A DNA stretch of 64,000 nt, from the NCBI GenBank assembly GCA_020466095.1, contig CM035808.1, forward strand, positions 33,880,502 to 33,944,501. The letters run 5' to 3'. The translations under genes were made by a program, and so were the position numbers. Shown here in pieces: positions 52,690 through 63,857 of this stretch (position 1 is the stretch's first letter; each line of letters begins with the position of its first letter). Source of the stretch: Chlorops oryzae (Eukaryota > Arthropoda > Insecta > Diptera > Chloropidae). The notes beneath the pieces are model-generated. The model was given only the letters and a program-made list of their open reading frames with translations, was not told the origin of the DNA and did no database searches.

Positions 52690-53563
52690 AAAACCTAGTT
52701 TTTAAGAATCATCCTTCAATCTAAGTACTTAATTCACTTCGATGTAAGCATTTCTTGTTTATTAGAACGGGCACAATTGTATTTCTGATGGTCCCAATAA
52801 CCGGGGGATACTGTGGCGCATTTTCAAATTCCAAAAACCATTCATGTCGTCAGTTGGGCTTTTTCCACTGTCCGATTGTTAATTTGTATTCCAGTCATTT
52901 CAATTCGTTACTCATTAAAATGCAACTCTTCAACGCGCTTGAACTCAACAGTCCCAATGGGGTGTATTTTTTATCTCTTCTCTTTTATTTTATAATTTAA
53001 TTAGAAATTTCACTCACATTTGATGGGATTTTGCAAATTTATGAACTCGGAATGTTTATATTATGTTTATTGGGAAGTTACTTCAATGGATTATTGGTTG
53101 ATGGATTGACTCATTGAATTTGAGTAAAAAAAAAAAAATTAAATAAAAAGGTGGCCGTAAAATACAATGGCGATAACTTTATTTAAAGATTTTACTGCTT
53201 TTTAATTGTTTTCTCCGAAACTCTCGAGATTTTTTTTTATTACAAAACGTGTAGGAATCTGTTTGTTGACCAGCTTGGGGAATACGAGTAATCGTTGGCT
53301 TTGGGTAATCGTTCTCCGATTGATCAATCATTGTCAAGGTTTTGCTTTGTGAAACAAGCTCAGGCTTCAATCAGTCATAAAATGCTGTAGCTTTTGTGTT
53401 TTGATTGTTAGGAGCTGTTGGCGGCTCTATTTTAAGAAACTTGAGTACCCAATTTTGTGATCACAGTAATCTCTGGTTATAAGTATCGAGAAAAATGTTT
53501 CTAAAGTACTTTGGTACTTTTAAGTGAGGAACGATTCATCCGAAGTGCTTACATATATATATA
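52690..53563. other. No recognised feature
   Basis: AT-rich, with a MITE end near 52803-52816 only. Frames at 52755-53000 lack motifs. Confidence 0.4.
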
Positions 53564-53565
53564 TA

Positions 53566-53921
53566 CAGTAGACCCAGGGTAATCCGGCACTTCCTGTAAT
53601 TCGTTTGCCCAAACAACGTATTATTTTTGCGTTTCTGGTTTTCAGGGGTTGTCATGGAAGTCAACTCGATACTGAAAAATTTCGAAAATTGTACTTCAGT
53701 GTAGAACGTAGAGTCTTTTCTTTGGATCTATAATTGTCGGGTTTGTAAGGGAGTAGCAGGCCGGGAAAATGCCTAGAGCAGCCCTTGGAGGGCCAGCAAT
53801 TTCACATTGATATGCGAAATAGTACCCCATTATAGAGGGGAAAGCTGGATCAGGCCTTGTCTTTAGTTCGACACTGCCCTGCAACCTGCAAAACGTTTGT
53901 CGGAGTACCGGGGGTCCACTG
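53566..53921. mobile_element. MITE with CAGTRGACCC termini (356 bp)
   Basis: The left CAGTAGACCCAGGGTAATCC and reversed right CAGTGGACCCCCGGTACTCC match at most positions, and CGGCA/CGACA follow. TA precedes the left end; the right flank is TGTA, so the duplication is imperfect. The minus frame at 53696-53971 lies mostly inside. Confidence 0.6.
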
Positions 53922-53929
53922 TGTATACA

Positions 53930-55599
53930 TATAAGATGTATATAGACGGGCACAACTTTAATGCGTTTCACGGCTGAATTGAATTGAAAAAGAAAACTAT
54001 GGTTGCGTAAAGTAAGGAGTGTTAGTGATATGAACGTAATGTAGAAAATAAATCTATAACGGTAAAATAATTAAGAAAAAAAATTTCAGTATGGAAAATC
54101 CGCCTTGGAAAAGCACTTCGTCATTTTGTTGCACGAACTTCGTCGGTGTTAAGCTTTCTGTGTTGGTGGATTCATCGATTAATCAATGGACGCCATAAAG
54201 CACCGTAGATGGCAGATAAAAGAAAAATGGCTTCTATAGTGTAACTCAAATCGTATGCGGGGCTTGGTAAGAGAACGAGTTTTCTCTGGACAGCAATTAA
54301 CATTTATGTTAATTAACACGACTGGACTTGCTGGCTTGGTCTGGCCGGAAAAGTGACCGACTGTGCATAAAGAGAGAACATATTCAGATACATAAATACT
54401 ATGTACATTGTACATAATGTACATACATGCAATGTATGTATGTATGTATGTATATTCCGTGGGTGATTTACTGGCATGCATGAATACTAAATAATGAAAT
54501 AATTATTGGTTAGATTTTTTTCAGGTTCCCATGTCGGAAATATATATTTTCATCGATGACAAAATCACCAATCTCTTCATTGATGACTGTTGTAATGTTA
54601 TTTATCAATAATGATTTTTCCTTCTGGGTAACTTCTATGTCGAACTAGAAAACTTTTAGTGTGCCGAACATACGTATGTATGTATGTACCTTTAGTTCGC
54701 TTCCGTGTTCCCAACTCCCCATCGTCCAGCAGAGATCTTAATTATCGGTTTTGCATGCTTGACCAGCATTTGCTTTTTCTGACTATTTTTATTTTTATTT
54801 TTATTTCTATTTTGCTTTTACAAATTCAGACAGCCCACTGTGCACTCAAACCTCATGAAGGGACTTCCCTCCAATACTAAGCTTGGTAGCCACGGTCAAC
54901 GTACCTATTAGCATACGCTTTGTTGCCATTTAGCACGGCACACCTGAACGGAATGAGTGGACTCTCTCTCTCTCTCTCTCCATGTGCCAACCATTGAATG
55001 TTTTTTTTCAGTGACTCCATGGCTCGCCCGGGTATTGGGAGGGGTAAGTTTTTATGTTTATTCGTATGTATATAGTAAAATTTGCTATTTGGGTAAGGCT
55101 GTTGACTTAAGCTAAGTACTAAGCTGTGGCACAAATTGTATTGATTTCGCGTGATTCATGATAATTTTGATTTTTATTTTGATTTTTCTCTTTGAAATGG
55201 CAACTATTTTTTGAGGTTAGGGTCAACATGATATTTTTCGTGATCCACTTAATTTTCTTTATTTTTTTTATACCTACATACATACGTATGTTTATTCTGT
55301 CTTTCATGGCTTCGATGAGAATTTTACAGTAGAGTCCATAATTAGTGGACATAGCTTTTTATGGGAATTTCTACAAACAGGACAAAGATCAAAAACTTTA
55401 ATGTATGGAAATCGATCTCTCAAAAACTTATCGAAATTTCCAACCCTTCATGTTCAATTATAAAAGGGATGTTACTGTGTCTGGTGATAGGTTGTTATAA
55501 CTTTGCGGTTTTATAACGAAGACACGCTTCCCCCCAGTGATTGAGTTTCTACTCTGGAATTACGAAGAAGTCTCAATTTTTTTACTCATCTCGTCTTTC
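53930..55599. other. No supported gene; TATG and CT microsatellites
   Basis: A TATG/CATA cluster lies at 54405-54456 and near 54670-54690, and a CTCTCTCTCTCTCTCT run at about 54961-54980. Short frames here overlap these repeats. Confidence 0.4.
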
Positions 55600-56035
55600 T
55601 TCGACCTCTCTTCGATCTCTCTTCTCTCTCTTCTATCTCCTCTCTCTTATCTATCTCTTCTCTCTCTCCTTTCTCTCCTCTATCTTCTCTTTCTTCTCTC
55701 TCTGCTCTCTCTTCTCTCTTATCTCTTTTCTCTCTCTCTTCTCTCTCTCTCTTCTCTCTCTCTTCTCTCTCTTCTCTCTCTTTCTCTCTTCTCTCTCTTC
55801 TCTCTTTCTCTCTCTTCTCTCTCTTCTCTCTCTGATCCCTCTCCTCTCTTTTCTTTCTTCTCTATCTTCTCTTACTCTCGCTCCTCTCTCTCTTCTCTCT
55901 TCTCTCTTCTCTCTCCAATCTCCCGCGTCTTTCTTTCTTCTCTCTTCTCTTTTATCTAATCTTGCTTCCTCTCTCTTCTCTCTTCTCTCCACTCTCCTCT
56001 CGCCGCTATCCGCTATCTCTTTCTCTTCTCATTTT
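55600..56035 (+). repeat. Polypyrimidine tract (CTCTCT/TTCTC, about 430 bp)
   Basis: The plus strand is almost free of purines except for scattered A and rare G. Ser/Leu-rich plus frames and the Arg/Glu-rich minus frame (55651-55992) are translations of the repeat. Long mirror-like polypurine/polypyrimidine DNA can form triplex structures, and assembly length is uncertain. Confidence 0.9.
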
Positions 56036-56105
56036 CTGTTGTTATCTCAGCGGCTTTCTTCTTTAGAGATTGGCTTGGCAATTCGAATTCTCTTATTTGA
56101 GCTTA

Positions 56106-56269
56106 GGGGCTGTCCATTAATTACGTAAGCATAAAAGGGGGGAGGGGGTTCGAAAAATCTTACGCCTGCTTATAAAGGGTGTCTGATTTATACTAATGTA
56201 TGCTTACGTGGGGGAGGGGGGGGGTCAAATATGGTCAAAATCGCCCTTACGTAATTAATGGACAGCCCC
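56106..56269. mobile_element. MITE with 24-bp termini and TTA duplication (164 bp)
   Basis: GGGGCTGTCCATTAATTACG (continuing TAAG) opens it, and the exact inverse closes it. TTA lies at 56103-56105 and 56270-56272. A 3-bp TTA duplication is typical of PIF/Harbinger-type elements, but that assignment is inference. G-rich runs (GGGGGGAGGGGG and GGGGGAGGGGGGGGG) lie inside. A right-end fragment lies at 48463. Confidence 0.85.
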
Positions 56270-56274
56270 TTATC

Positions 56275-57660
56275 CCTCCCTATCCGGCAGGTTGCACTGT
56301 TATGATGTAGTTGTTTCATTAACAGCTTAAAACGTGTTTCTCAATGATTCAAAGTTCTATGTAGTAAATATATGTAGGTAATTAACTCATTAGCTCATTA
56401 TGTATGTACATATATACATTCATGTATGTATGTTGAAGCTAACAAACAAGATTTTAAAAAGCTTCGAGTACTTAATCCTTTTCGATTTCTTTAAGCATAA
56501 GCTTTAAAGAACGTCAAGCGTGCCGAAAATTGACAACGTAGCGTTTCCAACCACGCGCTGTCATAAAATCCAAGCCCATCCAATTTATGAAATCGTTCAA
56601 CCCAGAATAGAAAAATGGAGAAATTAAAAATCAAAAACAGAAAGTTAAGGAAAACAAAAATAACAAAAAGTAAACGACAAAGTACGCGCCAAAAATCAAA
56701 GCGTTATACATACATACATATTCCCATACTTACGAACTTACATACATACATACATACGTACATGCATAAATTTCGGTCTTCCTCAATTGCGCCCCACTCC
56801 GCGTCTTAGCATTTATTGTATCCCCAAACACATAAATTGAAGAGCATGCGAACTCACTAGACTGCCTTAAATTAAAATAAAAACAAAAGTTAAACAAACA
56901 ACAACAACAACGACCAAAAATTAATACAAAAAGCAATACGATTGTTGGGAAATTATAAAATACAATAATAGCAATAATAAGCAAAACAAAAATACTCTAA
57001 TATTTTCGCTAAATATGTAGAAAAAAAAACTTTTTAAAAACAAAACATACAAACCGATTTATGTACATAATGCAGATACGTTCGTATGCTATTACGCAGA
57101 CAATGCACATACATACATAGATATGTACGTACCGTGCATATCACTTGGCCAAGCAAAAGGCAAAAATCAACATGGCAACACATGGAATAATTGCTCCAAC
57201 ATACATACATACGTAAATATGAATGTAAGCGAAAATGTATGTAAGTTTCCGATTTGGCCCGACTCTCTGTTGCCATAGATACCGTGCCGGAGATAGCGTG
57301 CAAGAAAAGCAATAAAAATCAACAACAAAAACAGACAGATCCAACAACAACAAAAAGCAGCAATAAAAAAGTTCGTTTGGGCTTTTTAGATGAGTCTGTG
57401 TGTGTTTGTTTGGCTGCAGTGCAGTGTTCGCCCGCTGTGCGCAAAACTACCCATTAGGAAATATGACAAATAATAACATCAATGAATCATCTAAGTCAAT
57501 AGACTGTGGGTAGATTTTCGAAAGACTTCGAAAGCTAAATTGTACAGGCGAGCGTTTTTTCTATTATTCTCTTCAGATGCGTTTGTGTTAAAGCTAAAAC
57601 TAATTTCACATTACATATGTCCATAACTACAATGCTTTGCATAAAAAGGTCAAATTCGTA
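56275..57660. other. No supported gene; CATA microsatellites
   Basis: CATA/TATG runs at 56398-56440, 56708-56765, 57108-57125 and 57200-57243. CAACAACAAC occurs at 56898-56913 and near 57320-57350. The frames are shadows of these repeats. Confidence 0.45.
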
Positions 57661-57664
57661 AAAA

Positions 57665-57790
57665 AAAATATTCGATGTTTTCGCTAAAAGGGGTCAATAT
57701 GTCCCCTGAATGTCTCAATATTCGAAAATGGTTTTTCTCCCTTAAGTCCGTGCTAAAGTCAAAGAAGTTTCCCTTTAATTTGGCCGAGAT
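57665..57790 (-). repeat. Dispersed repeat family S copy
   Basis: On the minus strand GAGACATTCAGGGGACATATT and the preceding block match 11270-11300. The open frame on the minus strand (57650-57865) shares LRHSG with the other family copies. Confidence 0.45.
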
Positions 57791-57799
57791 TACGTTAAA

Positions 57800-58406
57800 C
57801 TTGCAGCCACTGTTGTTGAAGATAATCCCTAGTGGGTTCAATAAAATAGTCTGCAGTGCAGACATGGTGCATTATTCTGTGCAACATTGGAGTTGACTCT
57901 GAGTACCTAAAGCGAAACTGAAACAATTTTTCAACGCTCTCTGAGGGTTGCTGCGAGGTCTTTGGTCTTCATCTGCCCAATTTAGGGACATCAAGTTTCA
58001 AACTATGGAGTTCAGAGAAGTTTAGGTTTCACAAACGAAAAATTTAGTTCGAAACGGTTTCGAACATTTAAAAAAAATGTTATTTATGATGATATTAGGT
58101 GCATTATGGTATTTAAAAGATTATGACTCCTCTTAACGTTAATAGGGTTCGAACACAGGACTGGGTCTACCCCTGCGGGATGTTTTAAATGATGTGGGGC
58201 TGAAATACGGAAAGTCTTGGAAAACATAGTGAAAACTCCGTCATGCCGGGGGTTATATTAGTGACTTAGGAGGGGAGAGTTCGCATTTGAAAGATGACAT
58301 TGAGACATACATACATAAGTACTTACATAGATTGGGAGCTATGGCCCCGAAATTTTAAAAAGAGGTTTAAGAAATCACAAAATTGTTTGTGAGTATTGTT
58401 AATTGG
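57800..58406. other. No recognised feature
   Basis: Mixed sequence with one CATACATACATA run near 58305. No supported gene. Confidence 0.4.
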
Positions 58407-58607
58407 TGACGGCCTGTGTGCCGTAGTTGGCTGAGATGCCAATTTACGGAGTGAGAGGCACTGAGTTCGCCTCCCAGCTCAGATTGTGGATTTTGTTTAA
58501 TTTTTCGGCATTTCTCTTTGGTTAACCTTTTTTTTCGTGCTATCACCAAGGGCCCGTGAGGCCTAAGTGTGTCAAACTTCATAGTGGTACTCACATTAAC
58601 CTAACCT
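58407..58607 (+). mobile_element. SINE A, copy 6
   Basis: Probable TSD TTGTTAATTG / TTGTTATTTG (58397-58406 and 58608-58617). The head has GTGCCGTAGTTGGCTGAGAT and a mutated box B (GAGTTCGCCTCCCAGC). The 3' region belongs to the second subfamily (GTTTAATTTTTC..., CAAGGGCCCGTGAGGCC, ACATTAACCTAACC). Confidence 0.85.
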
Positions 58608-58617
58608 TTGTTATTTG

Positions 58618-58775
58618 TTTCTGCTAGATGGAGCTTTTTCGGATCAGTTAGTACTTAATAGAATTATTTTATTCAAGTCTAGGGCTAGATAGAGTAATAA
58701 AATGTTGAACAGATTACGTGATATAGACATAAGTATGTAAGCACTGAATTCTCGGCCACTTTTTGAGATCGATGA
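58618..58775 (+). repeat. Dispersed repeat family U, copy 2
   Basis: TGCTAGATGGAGCTTTTTCG, GATCAGTTAGTAC and TTCTCGGCCAC...GAGATCGAT match 36262-36450. Confidence 0.55.
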
Positions 58776-58779
58776 AAAA

Positions 58780-60083
58780 AAAAAAAAAATGGAGATAATC
58801 TAAAAAAAATCAAATATAGGGAGTTGCTTCATTTACCAAGAACTTTCAGGAAATTTTTTTTTACATTTGATGACCCCAAAAAAGTGTCACAGTCTAAGCA
58901 TAAAAAAGTAGCTACGAGAAGAATATGCTTCTAAGCGCCTACATACATACATATATGTATATAAGTACACAAAATTGCCAGAGCGCTCTATCAACAAAGA
59001 TGCAACTTGTCCAAAAAAATAAAAGAATTATTTTTATTATGTCACGCAAAATAAATTTAGAGCAATTAAAACTTTTTCATCGGAATTTTAACTATTATAC
59101 CAGCTGGTGTTTACAGATGCGAGGTCAAAACGAATGTGCAAAAAAAAACGTATGTATGTAGTATGTACAGTACATATGTATGTATGTTTGTATTATTGTG
59201 GGTACTCTCAGAAACGACACCGGCTTTTCTTCAAAACTCGCAAAAAGGTTTGTTTTTTGCCGGTAGACGCTCGGTTTTGTTTGTGTTTTTCATGAATTTT
59301 GCCTTGGTTTTGTTTTCTGTTTTGTTGTTTTGCTTTCCGGCCAACACAATTTGACACACCTTATTCAAAAACAACAATACAACCAATCGTATGTAAACAT
59401 ATGTGTGTATATGTGTGCATTCTTGCAACTGCAGTGCAATTCGGTATAACAAAAAAAAAAAAAAAACCGGTAGCTTTTTGACATGACTCAATTTACGTGA
59501 AAGTGGCGAGATTATTGAGAGCACAATTGTTGTTGTTTTTGCCGCACTGCGTGAATGCAGCAAAATACATGTTCTCTATTTTGTTTATCATTTCTTGTGT
59601 TTTTTTTTTTATAAATAAAAATGAAAAATCAGCGGAAAAACGAAGCTGAAAAGCAATTAAATTAGACAAAGTTTACCGAACACGACCGACATACATACAA
59701 AATTTTTTAAAAAATATAATAATAAATACTTATATGTATGTATGTATACAATGTACAAGTTTATAAAATGAAAAGAAATATGAACTTGTTTACCCATTCG
59801 GCACACGTGCGTGTGTGTGTGTGTACTTTCGCTCTAGCTGCTCCATTTGATGTAGCCCGCTTCGTCGGCGACATGATGCATAAACATGCTTTTGTTGCTG
59901 TTCCCATTGCAACTTCATGCATATTTAATGCGGTTTCTTGTTATTGTAACGTTGACTGTTTTATTTTTTTAAAACCCTATATATAAAAATGAGTATATTA
60001 AATGTTTTGAGGATCTTGTAACAGAATGAGTTTTGTTCCACAGGCATATTAATATGTAAATACCTACATACACATATACCTAT
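58780..60083. other. No supported gene; microsatellites
   Basis: CATACATACATA (58940-58952), TATG runs (59150-59190 and 59732-59750), GTGTGTGTGTGTG (59810-59824) and A/T homopolymers. Frames at 59107-59563 overlap on both strands. Confidence 0.4.
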
Positions 60084-60665
60084 ACGAGCGACTCTGAAAA
60101 GAAGGAACTAATTTTTGCAAGGCCTGTTCGCGTTATCGAGTGTTTTCACACTATCGGGGCTAAATTTTTTATATGTTTATTTGGTTCAAATATCCGGCCT
60201 CTGTGCCGTAGTAGGCTGAGGTGCCATTTTACGAAGCGAGAGGCCCTGGGTTCGACTCCCAGCTGAGGTCGTGGATGTTGTTTAGTTTTTCTGTTGGGTG
60301 TACCAATTTTCGTGATATCACAAAGGGCCCAGGAGGCCTAAGTGTGTCTATCTTCATGGTGGCAGCCACATTAACCTAACCTTACCTTGGTTCAAAGAAG
60401 CGTACAAATTTAAATGTGCGGTTCACAAAAATTTTTTTTTTTATTAAAAAAGCTAAACTTTTGAAAAATAACACAAATTAATTTTTGATTGAAAAATATC
60501 AATTTATGGAAATTTTTTGTTTCTTACGTTCTCCTAATGATTATAGAAAGATCTTCTCGCGAAAAGCCAGAATACCAGCGTAATCTTTTGCGTAAGCCTC
60601 GGTCCATATGTTCACACCACAAAAATTTTTACTTTATCCTGGTTCACACCACCCAGACTCGACTG
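60084..60665. mobile_element. Diverged copy of the CAGTCGACTCTGG MITE, with SINE
   Basis: GAGCGACTCTGAAAAG at the left, then GCAAGGCCTGTTCGCGTTAT (compare 50639-50660), and at the right CCACCCAGACTCGACTG. SINE A copy 7 interrupts it. Confidence 0.65.
60191..60386 (+). mobile_element. SINE A, copy 7, 10-bp perfect TSD
   Basis: TTGGTTCAAA flanks both sides (60181-60190 and 60387-60396). The box B region GGGTTCGACTCCCAGC is intact. Second 3' subfamily (GTTTAGTTTTTCTGTTGGGT, CACAAAGGGCCC, ATTAACCTAACC). Confidence 0.92.
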
Positions 60666-60669
60666 TGTG

Positions 60670-61405
60670 CCTATAGGTGTCTGATAAGAAAAACTGGATC
60701 GACTTATAAAGTTGCGGTGTGTCATCTATCTAATATCTATAAAAACGGAGGGGTGTATTAGTTTTTACTTTACAGGTATGTTGGACCTGATCGCAGATGT
60801 TTTCAAATGATCGCTACTCCCCCTGCCACTTCTCTATGATCTGAAGTCGTCACGGCAGAAAGGAGAACATCAGAGTCGGGCTTGACTGGTTGTTGGCTTT
60901 TCAATTCGATTTGTTTTTGTTTATTATTTTACCTTACTTTTTGTTGCTTTTTGTTTTGCGAGCGCATAACCGTTACTGTTATGATAGCATGCTTGAGCTA
61001 TATTTTATGGTTTGTTTGCTCTTTTTACGATTGTTTATGCAATTCGTGCACGTTTTCCAACTGTCTCGCTCTCTCTCTTTCTCGCCCCTGTTCGTGGATG
61101 CCACTCTCCATCGGTTTTTCTTTCTAAATGTCTTTTATGGTTTTGTTATTACGAGAAGGTACTTTTTTTTTTTTTTGCTGTTCGACTTTGATGTAGCGAC
61201 TCAATTGATGGATGAATTTGCAAAACATTGATGCATTTATAACGCTCTCTCTCCTCTCTTTCTCTTTTTATGGATAGTCGTAAGTCTCGATCCGTTTTTC
61301 AGATAATGTCAGAACTTTAAATCGTGCAACGGGATGTGCGGGTTGAAGAATTCCCTTAAATTATTGAAAATATGTATGTATGTAAACACAAAAATACACA
61401 TTGAC
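60670..61405. other. No supported gene
   Basis: Overlapping hydrophobic plus frames at 60882-61231 come from T-rich DNA and disagree in frame. A CTCTCTC run lies near 61065-61080. Confidence 0.35.
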
Positions 61406-61409
61406 GCAG

Positions 61410-61580
61410 TTTTTAGGGGACATAAAATAAACCCCCAAAATGTCTTACATATATATAATAAGCCCAAAATTCCCTCAAACTTGATATCCGAAATATTCTA
61501 AAAATCAAAACTTGGTTCCATAAAAATTCTCCGAAAGGCCTTTCTTTCGAAAGTCTCTCCCAAAGAAGTTGAGGAAACCG
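61410..61580 (-). repeat. Dispersed repeat family S copy
   Basis: On the minus strand ATGGAACCAAGTTTTGATTT, GGGAATTTTGGGCTTATTAT and AAGACATTTTGGGGG follow the family order. Confidence 0.55.
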
Positions 61581-62124
61581 CGGCTTTCTATCGGATATGG
61601 AAGATATCCTTGCATTGGAGGTGTCTTTGGAGCGATTCATTAAGTTTTATAAAAAATATTTTATGTTATTCTTAAAAAGGATCTCAATCAAGGGTGATCT
61701 TGTTAGAAGAGTCTTCATTGGCCTTCACGGTGCTATCATAGACGTGCCCCACGACCCACAAGGAAACAATAATGACCGAACAAATCGATGGTTGCGACCA
61801 TATCGATATTATTGTTAGTACCTACTATCGGAAGATACATTTTAAAATTCCAGCTTATTTGGTTAGCAAAAAGCAAAGTGGTTTCAATTCACCATGTTTG
61901 CATGTTCCTCAATTTATGTCGCGTGGTAAGGTACAAGGATCCGAATTTTAAAGCATTTCTTACTCAATTTTCCATACCTTGTACACAGTTTAGCATGACG
62001 CCTATAATTCTCATTTTGTTTGTAAAATTGGGCACATAAGACTCGCAGAATTTCTGAAGGTTTTCTACGACGTGATGAAGCAAGAAGGTGTGTAGGTTTG
62101 TCATATTTATTGGTTTGATAGAGA
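61581..62124. other. No confident gene
   Basis: The plus frames 61597-61818 and 61788-62039 have no domain and no supported start context. Confidence 0.3.
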
Positions 62125-62345
62125 AAGAGGGCAATCGATAGATCGATAATCGATAGTTCCAATTATCGATAGGTTCGAAAACCGAAAGATTCAAAATCGA
62201 TAGTTTCGTTAATCGATATTGAAAATTATCAATATATTCTCAAATCTATAGTTTCAATGATCGATATTTTAAACAATCGATAGTTTTCTAGAATCGATTG
62301 GTTCGATAAACGATAAGTTTTGAAATCGATAATTTTGATAATTGT
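62125..62345 (+). promoter_or_regulatory. ATCGATA/CGATA motif cluster (BEAF/DREF-like sites)
   Basis: About 220 bases hold around ten ATCGAT or CGATA motifs (AATCGATAGATCGATAATCG, TTATCGATAGG, AAATCGATAG, TTAATCGATATTG, GATCGATATT, CAATCGATAG, GAATCGATTGG, AACGATAAG, AATCGATAATT). In Drosophila the DREF element is TATCGATA and BEAF-32 binds clustered CGATA. Spacing is roughly 15-25 bases, so it may also be a decayed tandem repeat. Three further ATCGATAG/ATCGATTG sites follow at 62480-62530. Confidence 0.4.
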
Positions 62346-62904
62346 TCAAGCGGCTCTCGCCCTGATCTAAATAAGGGCATTTTTTAGGAATCTTTCCATT
62401 TCAAAAAGAAGAAAGTCCTCTGCCAATGCCAGCACCACCTTTCCAAAGCTAAAGTAAATGTCAATGAATCAAAATTACATATCGATAGTCTTCAAAAACC
62501 ATCGATTGTATCAATAGTGCTATCGATTGTTTCTCCAGCTCTAGTCGAAAACCCTTCGTTTAAACACTCGACAACAGTTCTTCATTCTCGTCCAGTATTC
62601 TCGATTGAAATCATCTTGGGTGATGAGATTCCACGCTTAAAAACATTTTTCCAATCATTTTTTTCATGGTGATCATGGGCGGCGGGATTACTAAATAAAT
62701 CGAAATTGTTTTTTTCCCACATTCATTCGTCTCACAGTCCCCCACTTAAAGCGTGCCACTTAGACTCCACACTAACTCTCAACCAACTGGACATTCCACT
62801 TCAACCTTAATTCATCGATAGCAATTCAAGTTGTTTTGTTTTCGAGAAACATGTCCGCCGTTGTCGCTTTTTGATTTAAGCCAAAACTGTGCTGTCATCG
62901 CTTA
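62346..62904. other. No supported gene; possible leader before 62905
   Basis: From 62735 composition becomes CA-rich and balanced, ending in a tiny ORF (ATG 62851, MSAVVAF and stop) before the longer ORF at 62905. TTCATCGATAGC at about 62812 is one more CGATA-type site. Confidence 0.3.
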
Positions 62905-63096
62905 ATGACCATTTGTCGTTTTTCTTGTTGTGTTGTGTTTGTTGTTGTCATTATTTGCTGTATTTTTCCACAACGCAATATTTTTAAATTTTCCGGGGAA
63001 AAAGAGGCACAAATATTGGTCGACGGAAAAGCCTGTTTTCGAGAATCGTGTTCATGTCCGCCACTCAATAAGAAGGATAGCGGTGGAGGCGTATAG
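62905..63096 (+). CDS. Candidate 63-residue secreted or membrane small protein
   Basis: ATG 62905 gives MTICRFSCCVVFVVVIICCI followed by FPQRNIFKFSGEKEAQILVD, then GKACFRESCSCPPLNKKDSG and GGV. A basic residue before a Val/Ile/Cys-rich core looks like a signal peptide or anchor (residues about 4-21). The mature part has a C-x4-C-x-C pattern. The start context is weak and part of the hydrophobic core comes from GTTGTT-type DNA. No family recognised. Confidence 0.3.
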   Translation: MTICRFSCCVVFVVVIICCIFPQRNIFKFSGEKEAQILVDGKACFRESCSCPPLNKKDSGGGV

Positions 63097-63274
63097 ATTT
63101 ATTTAGGATTACGAAATCGTTAACCTTTAGATGGCAATTTTTTATTGTATGTCTTTTAACTCCGAAGTCCGGCCGTACCTACTTTAAGCAGTTGAAATAG
63201 TTTCCCCCATTGTAAGAGGTTCCAAAGTATTAAAAAAAAAAAGAAAATAGAAAACTACAGCCGTATATATAATG

Positions 63275-63484
63275 AATATTCCCCAAGGTTTTTATCCCTA
63301 GAAAGTTTTCTTCGTAGAAAAAGGGAGTATCCTAAGCGTCAATAAAGAAAAGAATTCGATGACCCCTGCTTAAAAATGTTCAAAAATTCTCCCTTCATAT
63401 CGCCTTCCCAGTCTGCTTAGAATGAGAGAATTTATTTTCAAGTTCGCAGGGAAAAACTCCCGGGGAATATTTAGAATCCGGCTG
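63275..63484 (+). mobile_element. MITE family K copy
   Basis: GAATATTCCCCAAGG at the left, TATCCTAAGCGTCAATAAAG in the centre, and CTCCCGGGGAATATTTAGAA with TCCGGCTG at the right. Confidence 0.6.
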
Positions 63485-63604
63485 TTAATCAATTCTCTTT
63501 TAATACGGCCTTCTTGAAACGAGTTTGACTTAACATGGTCCAAAAAAATTCACTCCTTTTCCACACAATTTCTATAGATTTTTTCTAATTTTAGGTAAGC
63601 TTTT

Positions 63605-63779
63605 TTTTACGAATCGAGAGGCCCTGGGTCCGACTCCCAGCTGAGGTCGTGAATGTTTTTGTCTTTTTTTCAGTATCTGTTTTTCTTTGTTTCCCCATTA
63701 TAGGTACGTGGTATAACAATGGGCCCATTTGGAGCCTAAGTATGTCACCCTTGGTGGCAGCCACACTGACCTAACCTAG
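63605..63779 (+). mobile_element. SINE A, copy 8 (5'-truncated)
   Basis: Starts within the head (TTTTACGAATCGAGAGGCCC), keeps GGGTCCGACTCCCAGC and the first 3' subfamily body (CAGTATCTGTTTTTCTTTG, GTGGTATAACAATGGGCCC, TGGTGGCAGCCACACTGACC). Confidence 0.85.
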
Positions 63780-63857
63780 ACTTTTTTTTAGAGATAAGCT
63801 TTTAGAGATCTTGTAAGGCTGTTCCCCTTTAATCCCCCTTTAACCCTTAAAGCCATA

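Noticed and set aside
55537..56128. Ser/Leu-rich plus ORFs and an Arg/Glu-rich minus ORF
   Set aside because: They are translations of the CT tract and have no non-repetitive domain.
60882..61231. Hydrophobic 81- and 113-codon ORFs
   Set aside because: They overlap in different frames of T-rich DNA, and neither has supporting context.
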